This document shows positions 1-11,600 of a stretch of 64,000 nt of DNA, piece by piece. Each line of letters begins with the position of its first letter. Within the stretch, counting starts at the first letter, position 1. The translations under genes were made by a program, and so were the position numbers. The notes below the pieces were generated by a model. The model did not search any database and was not told the origin of the DNA. It was given only the letters and a program-made list of their open reading frames with translations. The DNA comes from Asterochloris sp. CNOR1 (Eukaryota > Chlorophyta > Trebouxiophyceae > Trebouxiales > Trebouxiaceae): the NCBI GenBank assembly GCA_963969365.1, contig OZ017761.1, positions 124,001 to 188,000 on the forward strand, in the 5' to 3' direction.

Positions 1-3000
1 CATCAACCTGACCTGCCCCTGCCAGGCTGCAGATGGCACCTGCACAGCAGAAGAGTCTGCTGTTTGAGGCAAAAGGCAGACTGGTGTGAAGCAGCCAGGG
101 CAGTGCCAGGGGCTGCACTTGACACCTGCTGATTGTGCCTGCACAGCCGCAGCACAACAGGAGTGCGTATCAAAGTGTGCATGAGGGTCTGTGTGCCGCT
201 GCTACCTGACGGAGCCGGGACAATGGCAGTACCCAACCTACCAAGAGCTGGTGGCTGCTGGCCAGCGCCATCGACCTGGGTTGCAACAGGGGTCTGTTGT
301 GTGGCAAGGCAGCTAAGGCTCACCTCTGTAGCGGACCACCTCATCTAGGTCAACTGTAGCCGTGATGACCTCCACCTCCTGCACACTGAACTGAGCCCCC
401 TGCAGCAAGGCAGGGGCTTGCTGGTATGTGGCAGGGGTACGCAATGTTGACTGTCAAAAAGCCACCACCACTTGTGTCCATCTCCGTCTGCCTGCGGGTC
501 AATGTCCTGCCTTGGCCCCATGCGTTTGTTTCACCCAGGTGGGGCCAGAGCGCCTCTCCCACTGAGCCTACACCCGGCAGCCCGGATGGCTCACACAGCA
601 CAACCTTATGCTGACCTAGATCCCGTGCAGCGTCAAGGGACTATCTGCCCGCCATGCGGAGAGTGTCAGCCCTGTAACAGGGTGCAATAGCCCAAGACAG
701 GAGGGCCGGCACGCAAACAAATGTTGCCGGCTGCGGCACAGGAGCAGGGGAATAGCTCTGGCAATTTCTGCCCACCCAAGCAGTCCCTGAGAGATGTATG
801 GACAGCCCCTGGACTGAGCTTGCTGTGCAGTAGAAACAACAGGTTAGGGACACCTGGCATGCGCAGGTACAGCCATTATGTACTGTCGCAACCACACAAG
901 AGCACAGCTGCCCTGCACAGCATCAACCTTTACCCCATGACGGCCACACAGGCGCGCCCCCTCTGTAGAATATCAAGGAACAGGCCCGGTGTGCCAGCAG
1001 CTGCTTGATCCAGCAACCTCACCAACGCTGTGGATTCAGCCTGTGTCTGCACATGCCGGCCGCGCCTCAAACTGCTTGCGGATGATGCGGTCGCAGCGCA
1101 ACCCAAGGTGGTGCTTTGCAGACAGCCGCCCAGTCCCTAAATCTGACCCCAGATCTGGAAAGCACCACGAGGAGCATAGATTGCCACCCAAGGGCGCACA
1201 TGCGCCACAGATATCTTACATTGCCATTCGTACACACCTGGCACTGCAGAGGCAGACCTGTGGTGTGCAGCGCGCTGTGCACGCACAACATTGCCGCGCA
1301 CATCATTGGGACGTCCAGGACTTTCTTGGACAGCCCCAGCAATGGGTCTGCAGGCATGACGCAGGCGAGACAGGGAGGGCTTACCTGTGCCACAAACTGC
1401 CCGTTGACAGCGATGCAGGCACAGCCGTCATAGTAGAGGCGGTTCCCATCGCAGCCCTGCTGGTTGGCGTACAGGTACACGCCCCCGCACTTGGCGGTGG
1501 CAGCGCGCATCAGGTCCAGCCTCTGGTCCAGCTTGCGCAGCTGCAGGGTGCAGAGGGCAGATCTGTGTTGTCAGGAACTAGTGCCAGCAACAACAAAATT
1601 AACTGCTTTTGACTGGAGGCTTCACACAGGGGAGCAAGAAGGGCAGTCACCCCAGTGAGTGAGTGAGATGGTGCTCTGCATATCTGCGTGACAAATGCAG
1701 GGTGCCAGCCTGTGGCTTTCAGGATGAAGAAGCGTCGGCATCAGTGAGATTTGGAGGCCCTGCTTGAGCGCAGCCAGCAATGATGGCAAGGTGTATACCA
1801 GGGGCTTGCATGGCATGTTTCAAGCACTGGCACACCTCTCACAAGGGCTCCCCAGGTATGGCACTGCCTACTGACAATGCACTGGTTGTCGTCTGACAGA
1901 CCACTCAGACCACCCAGATCTGGCAGGGCAGTGGTGCCATACAGGTGCCCACCTGGTGGTGGCTGCCGCTGCCATTAGTGATGATCTCTACCCCAGCCAG
2001 CGCCATCCTGATGTGCGGTGAGCTCGGCGTGAACAGCTCCTCGCAGGTCTCGCTGCCGAGGACTGCATCTGAGAAGCACAGCGCTGCGTCACCAATGGGG
2101 CAGGTGCGCTGCCCCGTCGCGTCAGCCACAGCTGTGGGCAGCAGGAAGTCTTCGAGCTGCCCTGCCCGCTTCCAGGTCTTGAAGTAGCGGGTCTCCCTGC
2201 ACAATGCAAGGCACAGGAGCAGGTTGGACCGGTGCTGAGGGCAGGTTGCAGATATTGGAAGCTCAGGCACTACTGTGGCCAGGTTGTTAGAAGTCCTCAA
2301 GCAGCCCTGGCTGCTTCCAGGTCCTAAACTGGTGGGTCTCCCTGCACAATGCAAGGCGCAGGAGCAGGTTGGACTGGTGCTGAGGGCGCGTTGCAGTTTT
2401 GGCAGGAGAAATGCCTGAGTTGCCCTGAACACTTTCTTACTTTGGGAACAGTGAGGCCTCCTGCAGGCAGAGCGCATATGCTCATCCACTTTTGAGTAGT
2501 GCAAAGGTAAACGATCAGGATAGTATTGCCTTGCTTTGAAGCAGCTAGCTCCTTTTCTTATGGACAGGCAGGCTACGGTGGCAGGGTGTGTGTGCACTAG
2601 CGTAGGGAAGCAGGAACCTTCCAGGCTGCCCCGCACATTGCAGGTACTGAAGTCTCCCTGCCGGGAGGTTCTGGTCTGGCTCAACATGCTGGAGGTTTGC
2701 AGGTCTGCTTCTGTGCACAGCAACAGGCAGTTGTCTGCTGGTGAGGATCTATGATGGCCATGCGCGATTTGACGGTATCTGCGACACCTGGCAACAACTG
2801 AAACAGTGCCCAGTGCCGCTTCTGACAATGCATTTTGCCACTGTCACCAGGATGGACCCGTAAGGGGCGCTTTGCCTCACCTGTAGTTCCCGTCATCCGC
2901 CATACTGAGCTTGGGCCTGATCAGCAGCACCTGCCCCTCCCGCAGGTACACGCGGCAGTTGTAGCGCACCCCTCTGTGGATGATTGGCATCCCCACGTCG

Positions 3001-4999
3001 CACACTATCCCCTGCGTGTGGCCACCTGCAGGACGTGAGGAGCAGCCTGAGCCGCATGTCACAGGTTATGCCTGTGCCTGTTGGGAAAGGGGCTGTTCAA
3101 GCGCATGGGGGCCAACGCCTCAGCTGCACCAGGGCTGTTGTGGGGGCTGTTGCCGAGAACCGTCATTGATGAGCTGGACGCCAGAGTCTCAACACGCTCA
3201 AAGTGCAGGGCTTTTGCCATTTATTACATGCTGCACAGCCCAGCCAGCTTCTGTGAGGCAGAAGATGGACGGCAGCACCCTTCCAGCTGACTACGCAGAG
3301 CACAGACAGCAGTGCAGATCAATGGCTGCTAGCCCACTATTGAACGAAATCTCTCTGCCTGTTCTCTAGCCTCATCGCTCATGCCCAGCAGCCCCTGAGA
3401 TCCGCAGTCACAGCGTACGCCGAGATCATCAGAATGATGCCGTATCTGACAGGTACAGCAGCGGCCACTGAGTTCATCTCTTGGGTGCGGTGATGTGAAT
3501 CCCCCTCTTTCAGAAGCACCCATGAGCAGCTTTGACAGGACACTGCCCGCTGCCGTGATGCCAGGGTTCCAAGCATGTTGTGGTGCCGGGTCCAGCTTCC
3601 ATGCCAGGACTCAAGCATAGCTTCCATGCCAGGGCACAAGCCTCAAGCAGACCCTGAATGAACGCAGCAGGCAACTCATGCGCTTGCCTGTCAGCAGCTC
3701 GGTCAGGCACTCCCACGAGTGCTCCACTGTGTCCATCTCCTGGAAGTGGTCTTCGCAGCCATAGCCCGGGATCTCCAGCTCAGGTCCCACCTGCAGGCAC
3801 GCAGGTGGGGTCTTACCACCGTCAAGATACCACCTCTTGACTGCATGTGCATCAGCAGGTCGTGGCACCAACCTTCAGCTGATGGCTGCCCTACAGCAGG
3901 ACTGCATGAGCTATGGAGCCTGAAACTTTTGTATGTACGGGCCCACCTGCTGCCTGTGTTGTGGCTGCCATGTCAAATGTGGCTTTGCAGTATGTCGTTG
4001 CAGGATGTTATTTCGCAGGGAAGATTGCATAGCAGCCACAGCCCAGGTCATTTGCTGCTCACCAGCCCGGCTCGAGTACCTGGACCTGCCAGTGACGGAG
4101 CACCGCCATGCCCTACAGCTCATGGCACCTTGAGCACTATCTGGCACCTGCTTGCTGCACACAGACGTGACTCCAACCACTGCAGCCAAACCCCTTCCTG
4201 GACACCTCCATTTCCTCAGCATGTGTTGTCCCTGGTGCCAGCTGTTTCAGTGCACAGCCTCCTCAACACGTCACTCTTTCATGGTGCAAGCTGCAATTTA
4301 CCATGCTCACAGCGCCCAGGTCGGGGTGACAGTGAATGCTGTCCCCGATGCGCATGCAGAGCCTGTGCCAAAGTCAGCACCAAGGCCTAAACATTTTCCT
4401 GAGTGCTATCAACAGTCACAGCACATCTTGGACTGGGTCCAGGCTCAAACATGCACGCAGCCATGCACACTGTCAAGGTGCAGCCTGAGGGACTTTGAGC
4501 TCAGCTGAATGGACAGACATTCCCAGGGCCACTTGCTGGCGGCATGGTGCAAGCTTTGAAGGCACATGCCACGAATGACCCTCTCATACCGCACCCACCA
4601 ATTGAATTTGGCGCCGCCAGCATCCTGGCCCCCTGAGCCACCATAACACTCATCATCTCAGCGTCTGAGGGTGCCACAGCTGCAGTTGAGGCCAAGGTGC
4701 TGCATTGTCAACACTGTTGGTGTCGTCTGCGTCCAGCTACTTTGTCCACCTCGCTACTGAGCGAGCATCTGCTACCAATCTCAGCCAGGGCCACCATCAT
4801 GTACTTGCCTGCCACAACTTCTGCCATGGAAGTCAAAGCGACCAGCTGTTTGACAGCGCATGCCGCAGCTTACCCTGTAGGCTGCACCCAGCTCCTTTGC
4901 ACGCTTGATCGACTCAATCACCCGCTCCAGGTTCCCTTTGAAGTCCATGGCCCACTGATCGAGGTTGCATGTCGCGAGGGTGATCACTCTGTGGCGCAT
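1..4999 (-). CDS. NADSYN1: Glutamine-dependent NAD+ synthetase, N-terminal glutaminase part (3' end off the window)
   Basis: It catalyses the last step of NAD+ synthesis, amidating nicotinic acid adenine dinucleotide with glutamine nitrogen. Six exons join in frame: 4874-4999 (ATG at 4999), 3688-3790, 2881-3025, 1953-2196, 1385-1540, 324-399; the rest lies left of the window. The order and text match the nitrilase-like glutaminase domain of eukaryotic NADSYN1: [19 protein letters not shown], then [14 protein letters not shown] (catalytic Glu), [32 protein letters not shown] (catalytic Lys), [16 protein letters not shown] (catalytic Cys), [17 protein letters not shown], and [17 protein letters not shown]. 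All three catalytic residues are present. The synthetase (PP-loop) domain is not in the window. The intron between exons 2 and 3 appears to be GC-AG. I saw no exon in 1-323. Confidence 0.93.
2280..2700 (-). repeat. Boundary echoes of NADSYN1 exon 4 acceptor
   Basis: The functional exon start is at 2196/2197. The stretch gggtctccctgcacaatgca recurs 145 bp further into the intron (boundary near 2341), with the flanking exon-like and intron-like sequence on both sides also similar. A third, weaker copy has its boundary near 2657. The copies carry stops and frame changes, so they are not alternative exons in this sequence. Confidence 0.75.
3026..3687 (-). other. GC-AG intron in NADSYN1
   Basis: Read on the minus strand, exon 3688-3790 ends ...CTGACAG and the intron begins gcaagcgc, with no GT nearby that keeps frame. 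The acceptor is ctgcag at the edge of exon 2881-3025. Phase 1 to phase 1 joining gives the conserved run from the glutaminase Glu exon into [14 protein letters not shown]. The donor fits the known AG|GCAAG consensus of GC-AG introns. An EST or RNA read would settle it. Confidence 0.75.
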
Positions 5000-5694
5000 G
5001 GCCCCGTGCTGGCTGACTTGTTCTTGCCTGCCTGCTGCGCTGCTGTGCTGTTCAGGACCCTGAGACTGCTGTGCAAATGTGATCTGGGAGCGCAGTCCCC
5101 TCACCCTGCATGTGACACAAGAAAATCGCCATGCTGGCGAGTTTGGATGCAGATAAGCATGCAGACAACGGAATCACCTCACGGCGGTGCTTGTGCTGAA
5201 CTCGCTGCGCCTGAACAATACCGGTCTCAAGCTGTGCTGTAAGAGTGTGGAGGACCCGCGCACCTGATTGCAGTCCAATGATAAGCAGTGCGTTCTACTA
5301 GTAGTGAAAGCTCGATGAGCCATGCCCTAACAGCTGACCATCCTTTTCATCATGTTAAATTGTAAAGCAGAGTTGATTGATGTCAGTACGTTTATTATCC
5401 TAGATCTTGCAGGTGGGAAAGTCATGTCTAGTGCCACCCTGTGCCAGCAGAGCTTGTGTCAATGAACCAATGCTGACCGTATGGTCAGTCTGGCCATCAG
5501 GAAACCAGATTTGTGTCTCAGTCAATCCCCTCTCAGCCTGCCACAGCCACTGATCGTGCGCTCCCCCAAGCAGCGATGTCAACTGTCTGCCTTGCATGCG
5601 AAGCCGGGACCTTGAAGACTGCCCATGGAGGCATGATGCATTCCCTCTGGGTTCTCAAGCTACATCCTGAACTTGCTGCTGTGGCGGCCCCAGC
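5000..5694. other. Intergenic: NADSYN1 upstream region and SWEET 3' region
   Basis: Between the NADSYN1 ATG (4999, minus) and the SWEET stop (5695, minus). The first part should hold the NADSYN1 promoter and 5' UTR. I see no convincing exon, tRNA or repeat. A stretch around 5335-5400 is AT-richer than its surroundings. Confidence 0.5.
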
Positions 5695-8312
5695 TCAGTA
5701 GCACTTCCAGCATCTGCATGCTGGCCTATCCGCCTGCAGGCACATGCACACCTCAATCATGAGCACCCATGAAGTTGCATCGCCAGCCCTGCAGCAGTAC
5801 CAGGCAGCGCAGTGGCAGACAATGCATTTTTGCACACATAAAGAAGGGGGTGAGATGACACCAGTATAACCATGCGGCAGGGCAATGCCATGGAGGGGCC
5901 AGACACAGCAACAACGCTGCACGCTGGATTCAGGGAAGCAACTCACCGTTTGAATGTGAAGCAGAGGATGACGGAAGCCACAGCAAGAAAGGCGCCCAGA
6001 CTTTCAGGGATCCAGATGAATCTGTTGTTGGTGGCTAGCCCAAACGTCAGCCACATGGCTGCACACACACTAACATAGCGAGAGCTTGCTGGCATTGCAA
6101 ACGAACACAGGTGCAGCCAAATTTTGCACGGAGTGCTGAGCGGGTCTGTTAGCCAGCTGTAGCAAGAAGCCAGCTGTGCCCATGCCATCCTGAGCTTTGA
6201 CAGCCTAGACCAGTCATGTGCCGTGCCTGGGCAGGTGAAGGTACGGAGCATCACATGTTGGGGCTCACCCACGTTCAGGCAGTTCATGCTGCACAGTGGT
6301 AGATGTAAGGAAGAGGAGTCCTGAAGGCGCAATACTTTTACTAGGGTAGATAGCGGCGAGCTGTAGTAGGCAACTTGGGCAGCTGCAGCTGCAGTGCCCC
6401 TGCAAAACCAGACAGTGGACGTGCTTAGAGCAGTGAATTGTGGCCTGCTGGCTCACGTGCTGCTGCAGAGATGCAGGGGCAGCCTTTAGTAACAAAAAAC
6501 TGCTCTGATGGGCATTGAGCGCTGCCTCCTGCCCAGTGCCTCCTGTCAGGGAGGGCGGTGTGGAACTTCACTGAAGCAGCTGCAAGCTGAAGCAGGCATG
6601 TCATTGAAGCAGCTGCAAGCTGTCTCAGGCCACTTATACACCAGCGGCTGCTGTACCCCTGCAACACCCACCGATGAGCAACTGAGATAAAGACGGCTCC
6701 TTTTAGCTAGCTAGACAATGGCTCCACTTACCAAACCAACAGCAGGCTGTGCCTGCATGGCTCAAGGTACTCTGCATGGGAGACGCCGGACCACATGCAG
6801 CTGGCATTTGTAGATGCTCTCCAGGCCCACCTTCTGCTTGCGCTCAGTTGGGGCTTTGGGCGCACTTCAGTGCTTGGCAACTCAAATTATGAAGAAAAGC
6901 AGGCCAGCAGGGCCAGGGTGCGCCCCAAGAGCCAGGGCTGCAGCCCGGAGTGCTCACCAGACTGACTCTGATGAGATGCTGCCCAGGCTGAAGTGAGAGG
7001 TGACCAGCAGAAGGATGGTGTAGTAGCAGCCAATGAGAAGGAGAAGTGTGAGCACCCGGTCTTGTTGCTGCAGTCAGGCACTGGGTTGGTCAAAGAAGGT
7101 CCATGGTTCATGCCAATGCGCAAGTCCACAATGAACAGACAGGCAGGCAACGCTCAGTGGCTCAAGGCAGGATTGCAGGTTGTGAGAGCGGGAACACATA
7201 TTCAACTGTAACGTAATGCACAGTACAGGAGCACAAGCAACCGTATGCCAAGGACTGTTGCACAAAGCATGTTGGGATGGGCATTGTCGGGCAGGTGCCG
7301 TCAATATGGACAGGCCCAGCATGCACTAAAGCCTGCACCTTTAGCAGACCGTGTAGCCTTTAGCATACAGTGCAGTTAGCAGAGCCATTCGTACTGATGC
7401 AACTCAAAATGCACGCCCAGTCAGCCAGCATTTGCTGCATCGAGGAGCCTGCAGGGGGTGGCAGACTGGCAGACTGCGGCCCACCTTGCAGACTGCAAAG
7501 CCAGATGTACTTAACACATTGCAGAAACAAGCATCCATCATGCTGATGCAGCAGGGTGTGCTGCAGCGCACCTTGCGGCTGGCAAAGCCATACGTGCTGA
7601 ACACCAGGAACAGGCCCACCAAGAGGCCTGGCGCATTAGCTGCGAACACAAACCAGCTGTGGGAGATGGCGCTGTAAAACACCCAGCCTACATGGGGGCA
7701 CAAAAGTCTCACACATGGAGCAGAGCACTTGCTCAATAATGCACAGCAAGTGCTCAGCAGCAGGGCTGCATGTGGGCCAGAGTGGTTCACAGCAATACGA
7801 GACAAAACAGACCGCAGTGGGAGTCAGTGCATCGAGCAGGTAGACATTGCTCATTGCATCACCTGCCGTGCAGCCCACCACAGCAGCCAGAGGGATGATG
7901 TTCAGCTGGCCCAGTGATGACGTCTTGCGAACCTGCAGGAGCCACCTCTCTCAGCACCTGAAGCGATGCAATTTCGGGGATGCAATTTCAGGTGCTGAGC
8001 AATGCATGCAACAGCTGGCTTGACACAAGAGAGCTGCAACAAGCTGGCTGTCTGAGTGATGCATGGGACACCACTTGCTGGATGCTCATGTGCAGGCTGG
8101 GACGCACCTTCAAAACTGTGCGAACGCTGCTGCTATACATTCCCAGAGAAATGACACAGCCAAAGGATGGCATGATATACCTGCAGGTCACAGACTGCTG
8201 TGCAGAGGGCTTGAATGCAGAGAGCAGGGCTGGCTGACCAAAAAGGCTTCTGTGTGCAGCCTTGTGTCCCTAAAGCACACACTCACGTCGTGATTATCGT
8301 TCCTGCCGTCAT
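5695..8312 (-). CDS. SWEET-family sugar transporter, 243 aa, 8 exons
   Basis: A seven-helix sugar uniporter made of two MtN3/saliva repeats around a linker helix, expected in the plasma or an internal membrane. Exons 8287-8312 (ATG at 8312), 8108-8180, 7863-7932, 7572-7687, 6958-7067, 6269-6399, 5947-6058 and 5695-5788 join with consistent phases, and the sum is exactly 243 codons plus stop, the normal family size. Hallmarks: YIMPSFGCVISLGMYSSSV (TM1), NIIPLAAVVGC (TM2), WFVFAANAPGLLVGLF (TM3, with the substrate-site Asn), ASRKQQDR linker, AYYSSPLSTLVKV (TM5), SSLHLPLCSMNCLNV (TM6) and FIWIPESLGAFLAV (TM7). The TM7 motif has Pro-Glu where most SWEETs have Pro-Asn. The last exon (ends ...CRCWKCY) is open and in phase but lacks homology support. 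Confidence 0.92.
7441..7571 (-). repeat. Boundary echo of SWEET exon 4 donor
   Basis: The functional donor lies at 7571/7572 next to cttgcggctggcaaagccat. A degenerate copy (cttgcagactgcaaagccag and onward) lies in the downstream intron with its boundary at 7484/7485, 87 bp away. Both the exon edge and the preceding 'ccac' (minus-strand gtgg) are copied. Confidence 0.65.
7950..7999. repeat. 13-bp inverted repeat in SWEET intron 2
   Basis: Arms ctcagcacctgaa (7950-7962) and ttcaggtgctgag (7987-7999) are perfect reverse complements, around a 24-nt spacer that itself holds gatgcaatttc twice. It lies just outside the acceptor of exon 7863-7932, so a hairpin could form in the pre-mRNA. No function is evident. 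Confidence 0.6.
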
Positions 8313-8605
8313 GATGGGCAACCCTCTTTGCTGTGTTAGCAAGATCACCCTATCTGATGCTTTGATGTGGTGATCAATCCAGAACATTTGACAGTCACCT
8401 TATCAGGGCAGGATTCTGGAGAATTTCATCAATAACATCTAATCTCATAAAGGCTCTGGTCATGTATGGGGGCTCAGGCTGGGTAACCCAGCTAGGCCGC
8501 ACAGCAGCTGTGCCTGTGCAGTCCTTGGCGCATGGCAGCGCCCCAGCGCAGCGTTATAGCTTTGACAGCCCCACCAGCCGCACCCACAGCAGAGGCTGCC
8601 CCCAA

Positions 8606-11600
8606 TCAGGCCCTACGTGTGGCCTGCTGCGCTGTCCGCCTCAGACGCTGAGCTATGAGGCCAATCCAGGAGGGCCGAGCCCACAACCCCAGCCCTGCAG
8701 GCAGCTGTGAAGTCTGACTGGGCGGCAAATGCATCATGCAACTGAGCAGCTGTGATGCATGGCGAGAAGCATTGCCAGCTGTGGGAATTCAGGAGGGGCA
8801 AGCCCACAGGCCTAGCCCTGCAGGCAGCGCTGTGGGCATTATGATGCAAGAGCATGAACGCCGCAGCAAGTAGGCAGCCACAGTGCGTCATGGCTATCGG
8901 AAGATGCTGTGCAAGCATGACATGTCCTGCGGCTGAGACATCAGTCTCTGTCACTCATACCAGCCAAAGTGAAATCAGCCTTGGCAGCAGCTCAACAGAC
9001 AGAAATGCAAGCCAGGGTTGTGTGCAATGATGACAGGAAACTTTGTTCCTGTGCTCACCTTGCCTCATGGCTGCTGCCTCAGCCTGCTGGAGGCGGTGAA
9101 CTCGAACAGGGTCCACCTGCAGCCAACTATCGGTCATAATCACCTCCAGTGCTGACCCTTGGCCCTTGGGTGCACAGATCGGCCTGCTGGAGGCGGTGCA
9201 CTCATGGACTGCTTCGCCCTGCAACAAAGTAGCTTTCAAGCTTCAAAGAAGATGATCCAGCAGCAGGGCAGCGCATGCAAAGCTGGGCACCTGTGAGCTG
9301 TCTGGCAGGCCACAGCATAGGCGGCAAGCAGTCTGGCAGGCCACAGCATAGGCGGCAAGCTGTCTGGCAGGCGCAACATAGGTGGCATGGGGCAAGCTAC
9401 ATGGCAGGCCTTGACATAGGCGGCACCCGCAAGCTGTCTGGCAGGCCATGGCATCGGTGGCATAGGCAAGTGGGCGTGGCGACGCAGCAACCTTGGAACC
9501 CCCCCCTGCTGCAGAACGCCTCATACCCCTGATACCAGAGGTCGCTGCAGGGTCAAGTACCGTGTGGTGAGACAAGCATGCTGCAAGCTTGTCACCCAGC
9601 TTGCTGCAGATGCAAGCCCTTGCTAGGCAGCCAGTCAATGAAATTGTAGCAGCATGCACAGCCACACAGTGGTGTGTGTGATGAAGTTCTACACATTAGT
9701 TTGCCAAGGGACTTCTCCTGTTGCTTTGAGGAGCTTTACAGCCCTCCAAAATGACTCGTTTTGAACATTAAGACGACCTCCTGAGAGCCTGGTGCCGCAG
9801 ACAGCTCACCTGAAGCCAGTCAAAGGCCTCTGCATCTGGCAGCATGGCGTGCCCCTCTTGCAGCAGTAGCTCGCACACATCATCCCGCCGCCACCAGAGC
9901 AAGGACAGAGGGTGCCGCTGCCGTGCCGCATAGAGCTCACCCCACAGCATGTCGGGCAGGCCGCCTTCCTGCAGGTAAACGTCTGCTGTGTGTTTCTACA
10001 GAGGCACATGCTCATAGCTCACTGCAATCTTCCCAGAGCATGCTCCAGCCAGGTCTGTAACCTGCAAATGGTGGCAGACAGTGTTGCAGTGCTACTCGCA
10101 CGTCAGCATTCCATATGAGTACAGCATACTTGTCTGGTCATTCTCCTGTAGGAGACTGCAGGGGAGACTGCACACATGTGCAGACCTCATGGGTGCATGA
10201 GACGCCTGCCTGGCTCTCGCACACATGTGCAAACTGAGGTCAATCAGAACATGAGATCTAAGCTTGCAATTGAAGGAGGCTACCCCATCTGGTTGTGCTG
10301 CAAGATGCTGTCAAGGATGCCAGCAAGGCCCTTCATTGATGTAGCAACTGGGCAACCTGCTTGAATTGCTGCGGGGACTTTTATGGCTTGCCAAGGATAG
10401 CAATGTTGTCCCCCCCTGACAGAAGGGCCCCCACCTTCTCCTGTCCACTCTCATCATCAGTGTCACTGAAGCGGTCCACACGCACAACAGCATTTGGCTG
10501 CGGCTGCTGTGGTGCCTGCTCCTCATACCCTGGTGGCGATGCTGGCTGCGCTGGCTCAGCAGAGGCGTCAGGGGCCAGCCCGCCGGAGCGTGCACCCCTT
10601 TGCAGCTCGGCGCTGCCACCGGCAGCAGCCTGCTGCGAAGACGCATGATCGCCCCTGCTGCCATCAGTTGCAGCAGGATGCAGTGCAGTGCCCAGAGGCC
10701 CTAGCTGGGCAGGATTGGGGCCCTGCTTGCCACTGTCTGGCGGGTCAATCCCGGCGGGCAGGTCAACCCTGGCAGGACACGCCGGTCTGCTCACATGCCT
10801 GCCCAGCCCTGTGGCCTCTGCCTGAGGGGCATTTGAGAGTGACTGAGGGGGCTGCTCGGGGGCAGGTGCTGCGGCTCTGCGCCAGGCTGGCCAAGGGACC
10901 ACCCAGCTGATAATGGTCCACAGCCTGGCGGCTGCGCGCTGTGGTCCAGCTTTGTTGCTCTGAGCAGCTGCCTCTGCATGGTGACCTGCACGGCGTCAGG
11001 GTCCAATAAGGGGCCAACTGGCAGAAGGCCTGGCCCCACACGTACCGTGCAAGACTGCTCTGAACAGAACAGCAGGCCATTTGTGATTCAAGATGCTGAG
11101 CTTGGGCCGCACTGATGCCACTTTGAGGAGGTTGAGGGCATGCCACACAATGAGGCCACAGGGTGAGGAGGCTAAGGGCAGGCCAGGCTAGTCCGGCTGC
11201 CCAAGCTTTAACCTCATGACAGGTCATGCAGACATGGGCAGTAAATCACATGTGTCTTGTCCATACCACGTACATGCCCAAGCCTGTACCACATGGCAGA
11301 AGTACATCGTAACACATATTTAGACTTGATTGGCAGCAAATCACATGTGTCTTGTCCATACTACGTACATGCCCGAGCCTGTACTGCATGGCAGAAGTAC
11401 ATCGTAGCACATGCTCAGACCTGATGCGACAAGCCCATTGTCTGCAACTGCCCAAGTCACCAGACAACTCCCCACCAGATTGCTGCGCTCCCGTGCTGCT
11501 CTGCCTGCTGATTCTGGGTTTCCTGCGGCCGGCTGCCCTGGCCCACATCTTTGCCCACCAACCAGGCTCCTGCAGCTGCTGCTCAAGGTGCCTTCCAGCG

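Noticed and set aside
1-323. Next NADSYN1 exon at the left edge
   Set aside because: No frame here continues the family alignment with proper splice sites, so the exon is probably outside the window.
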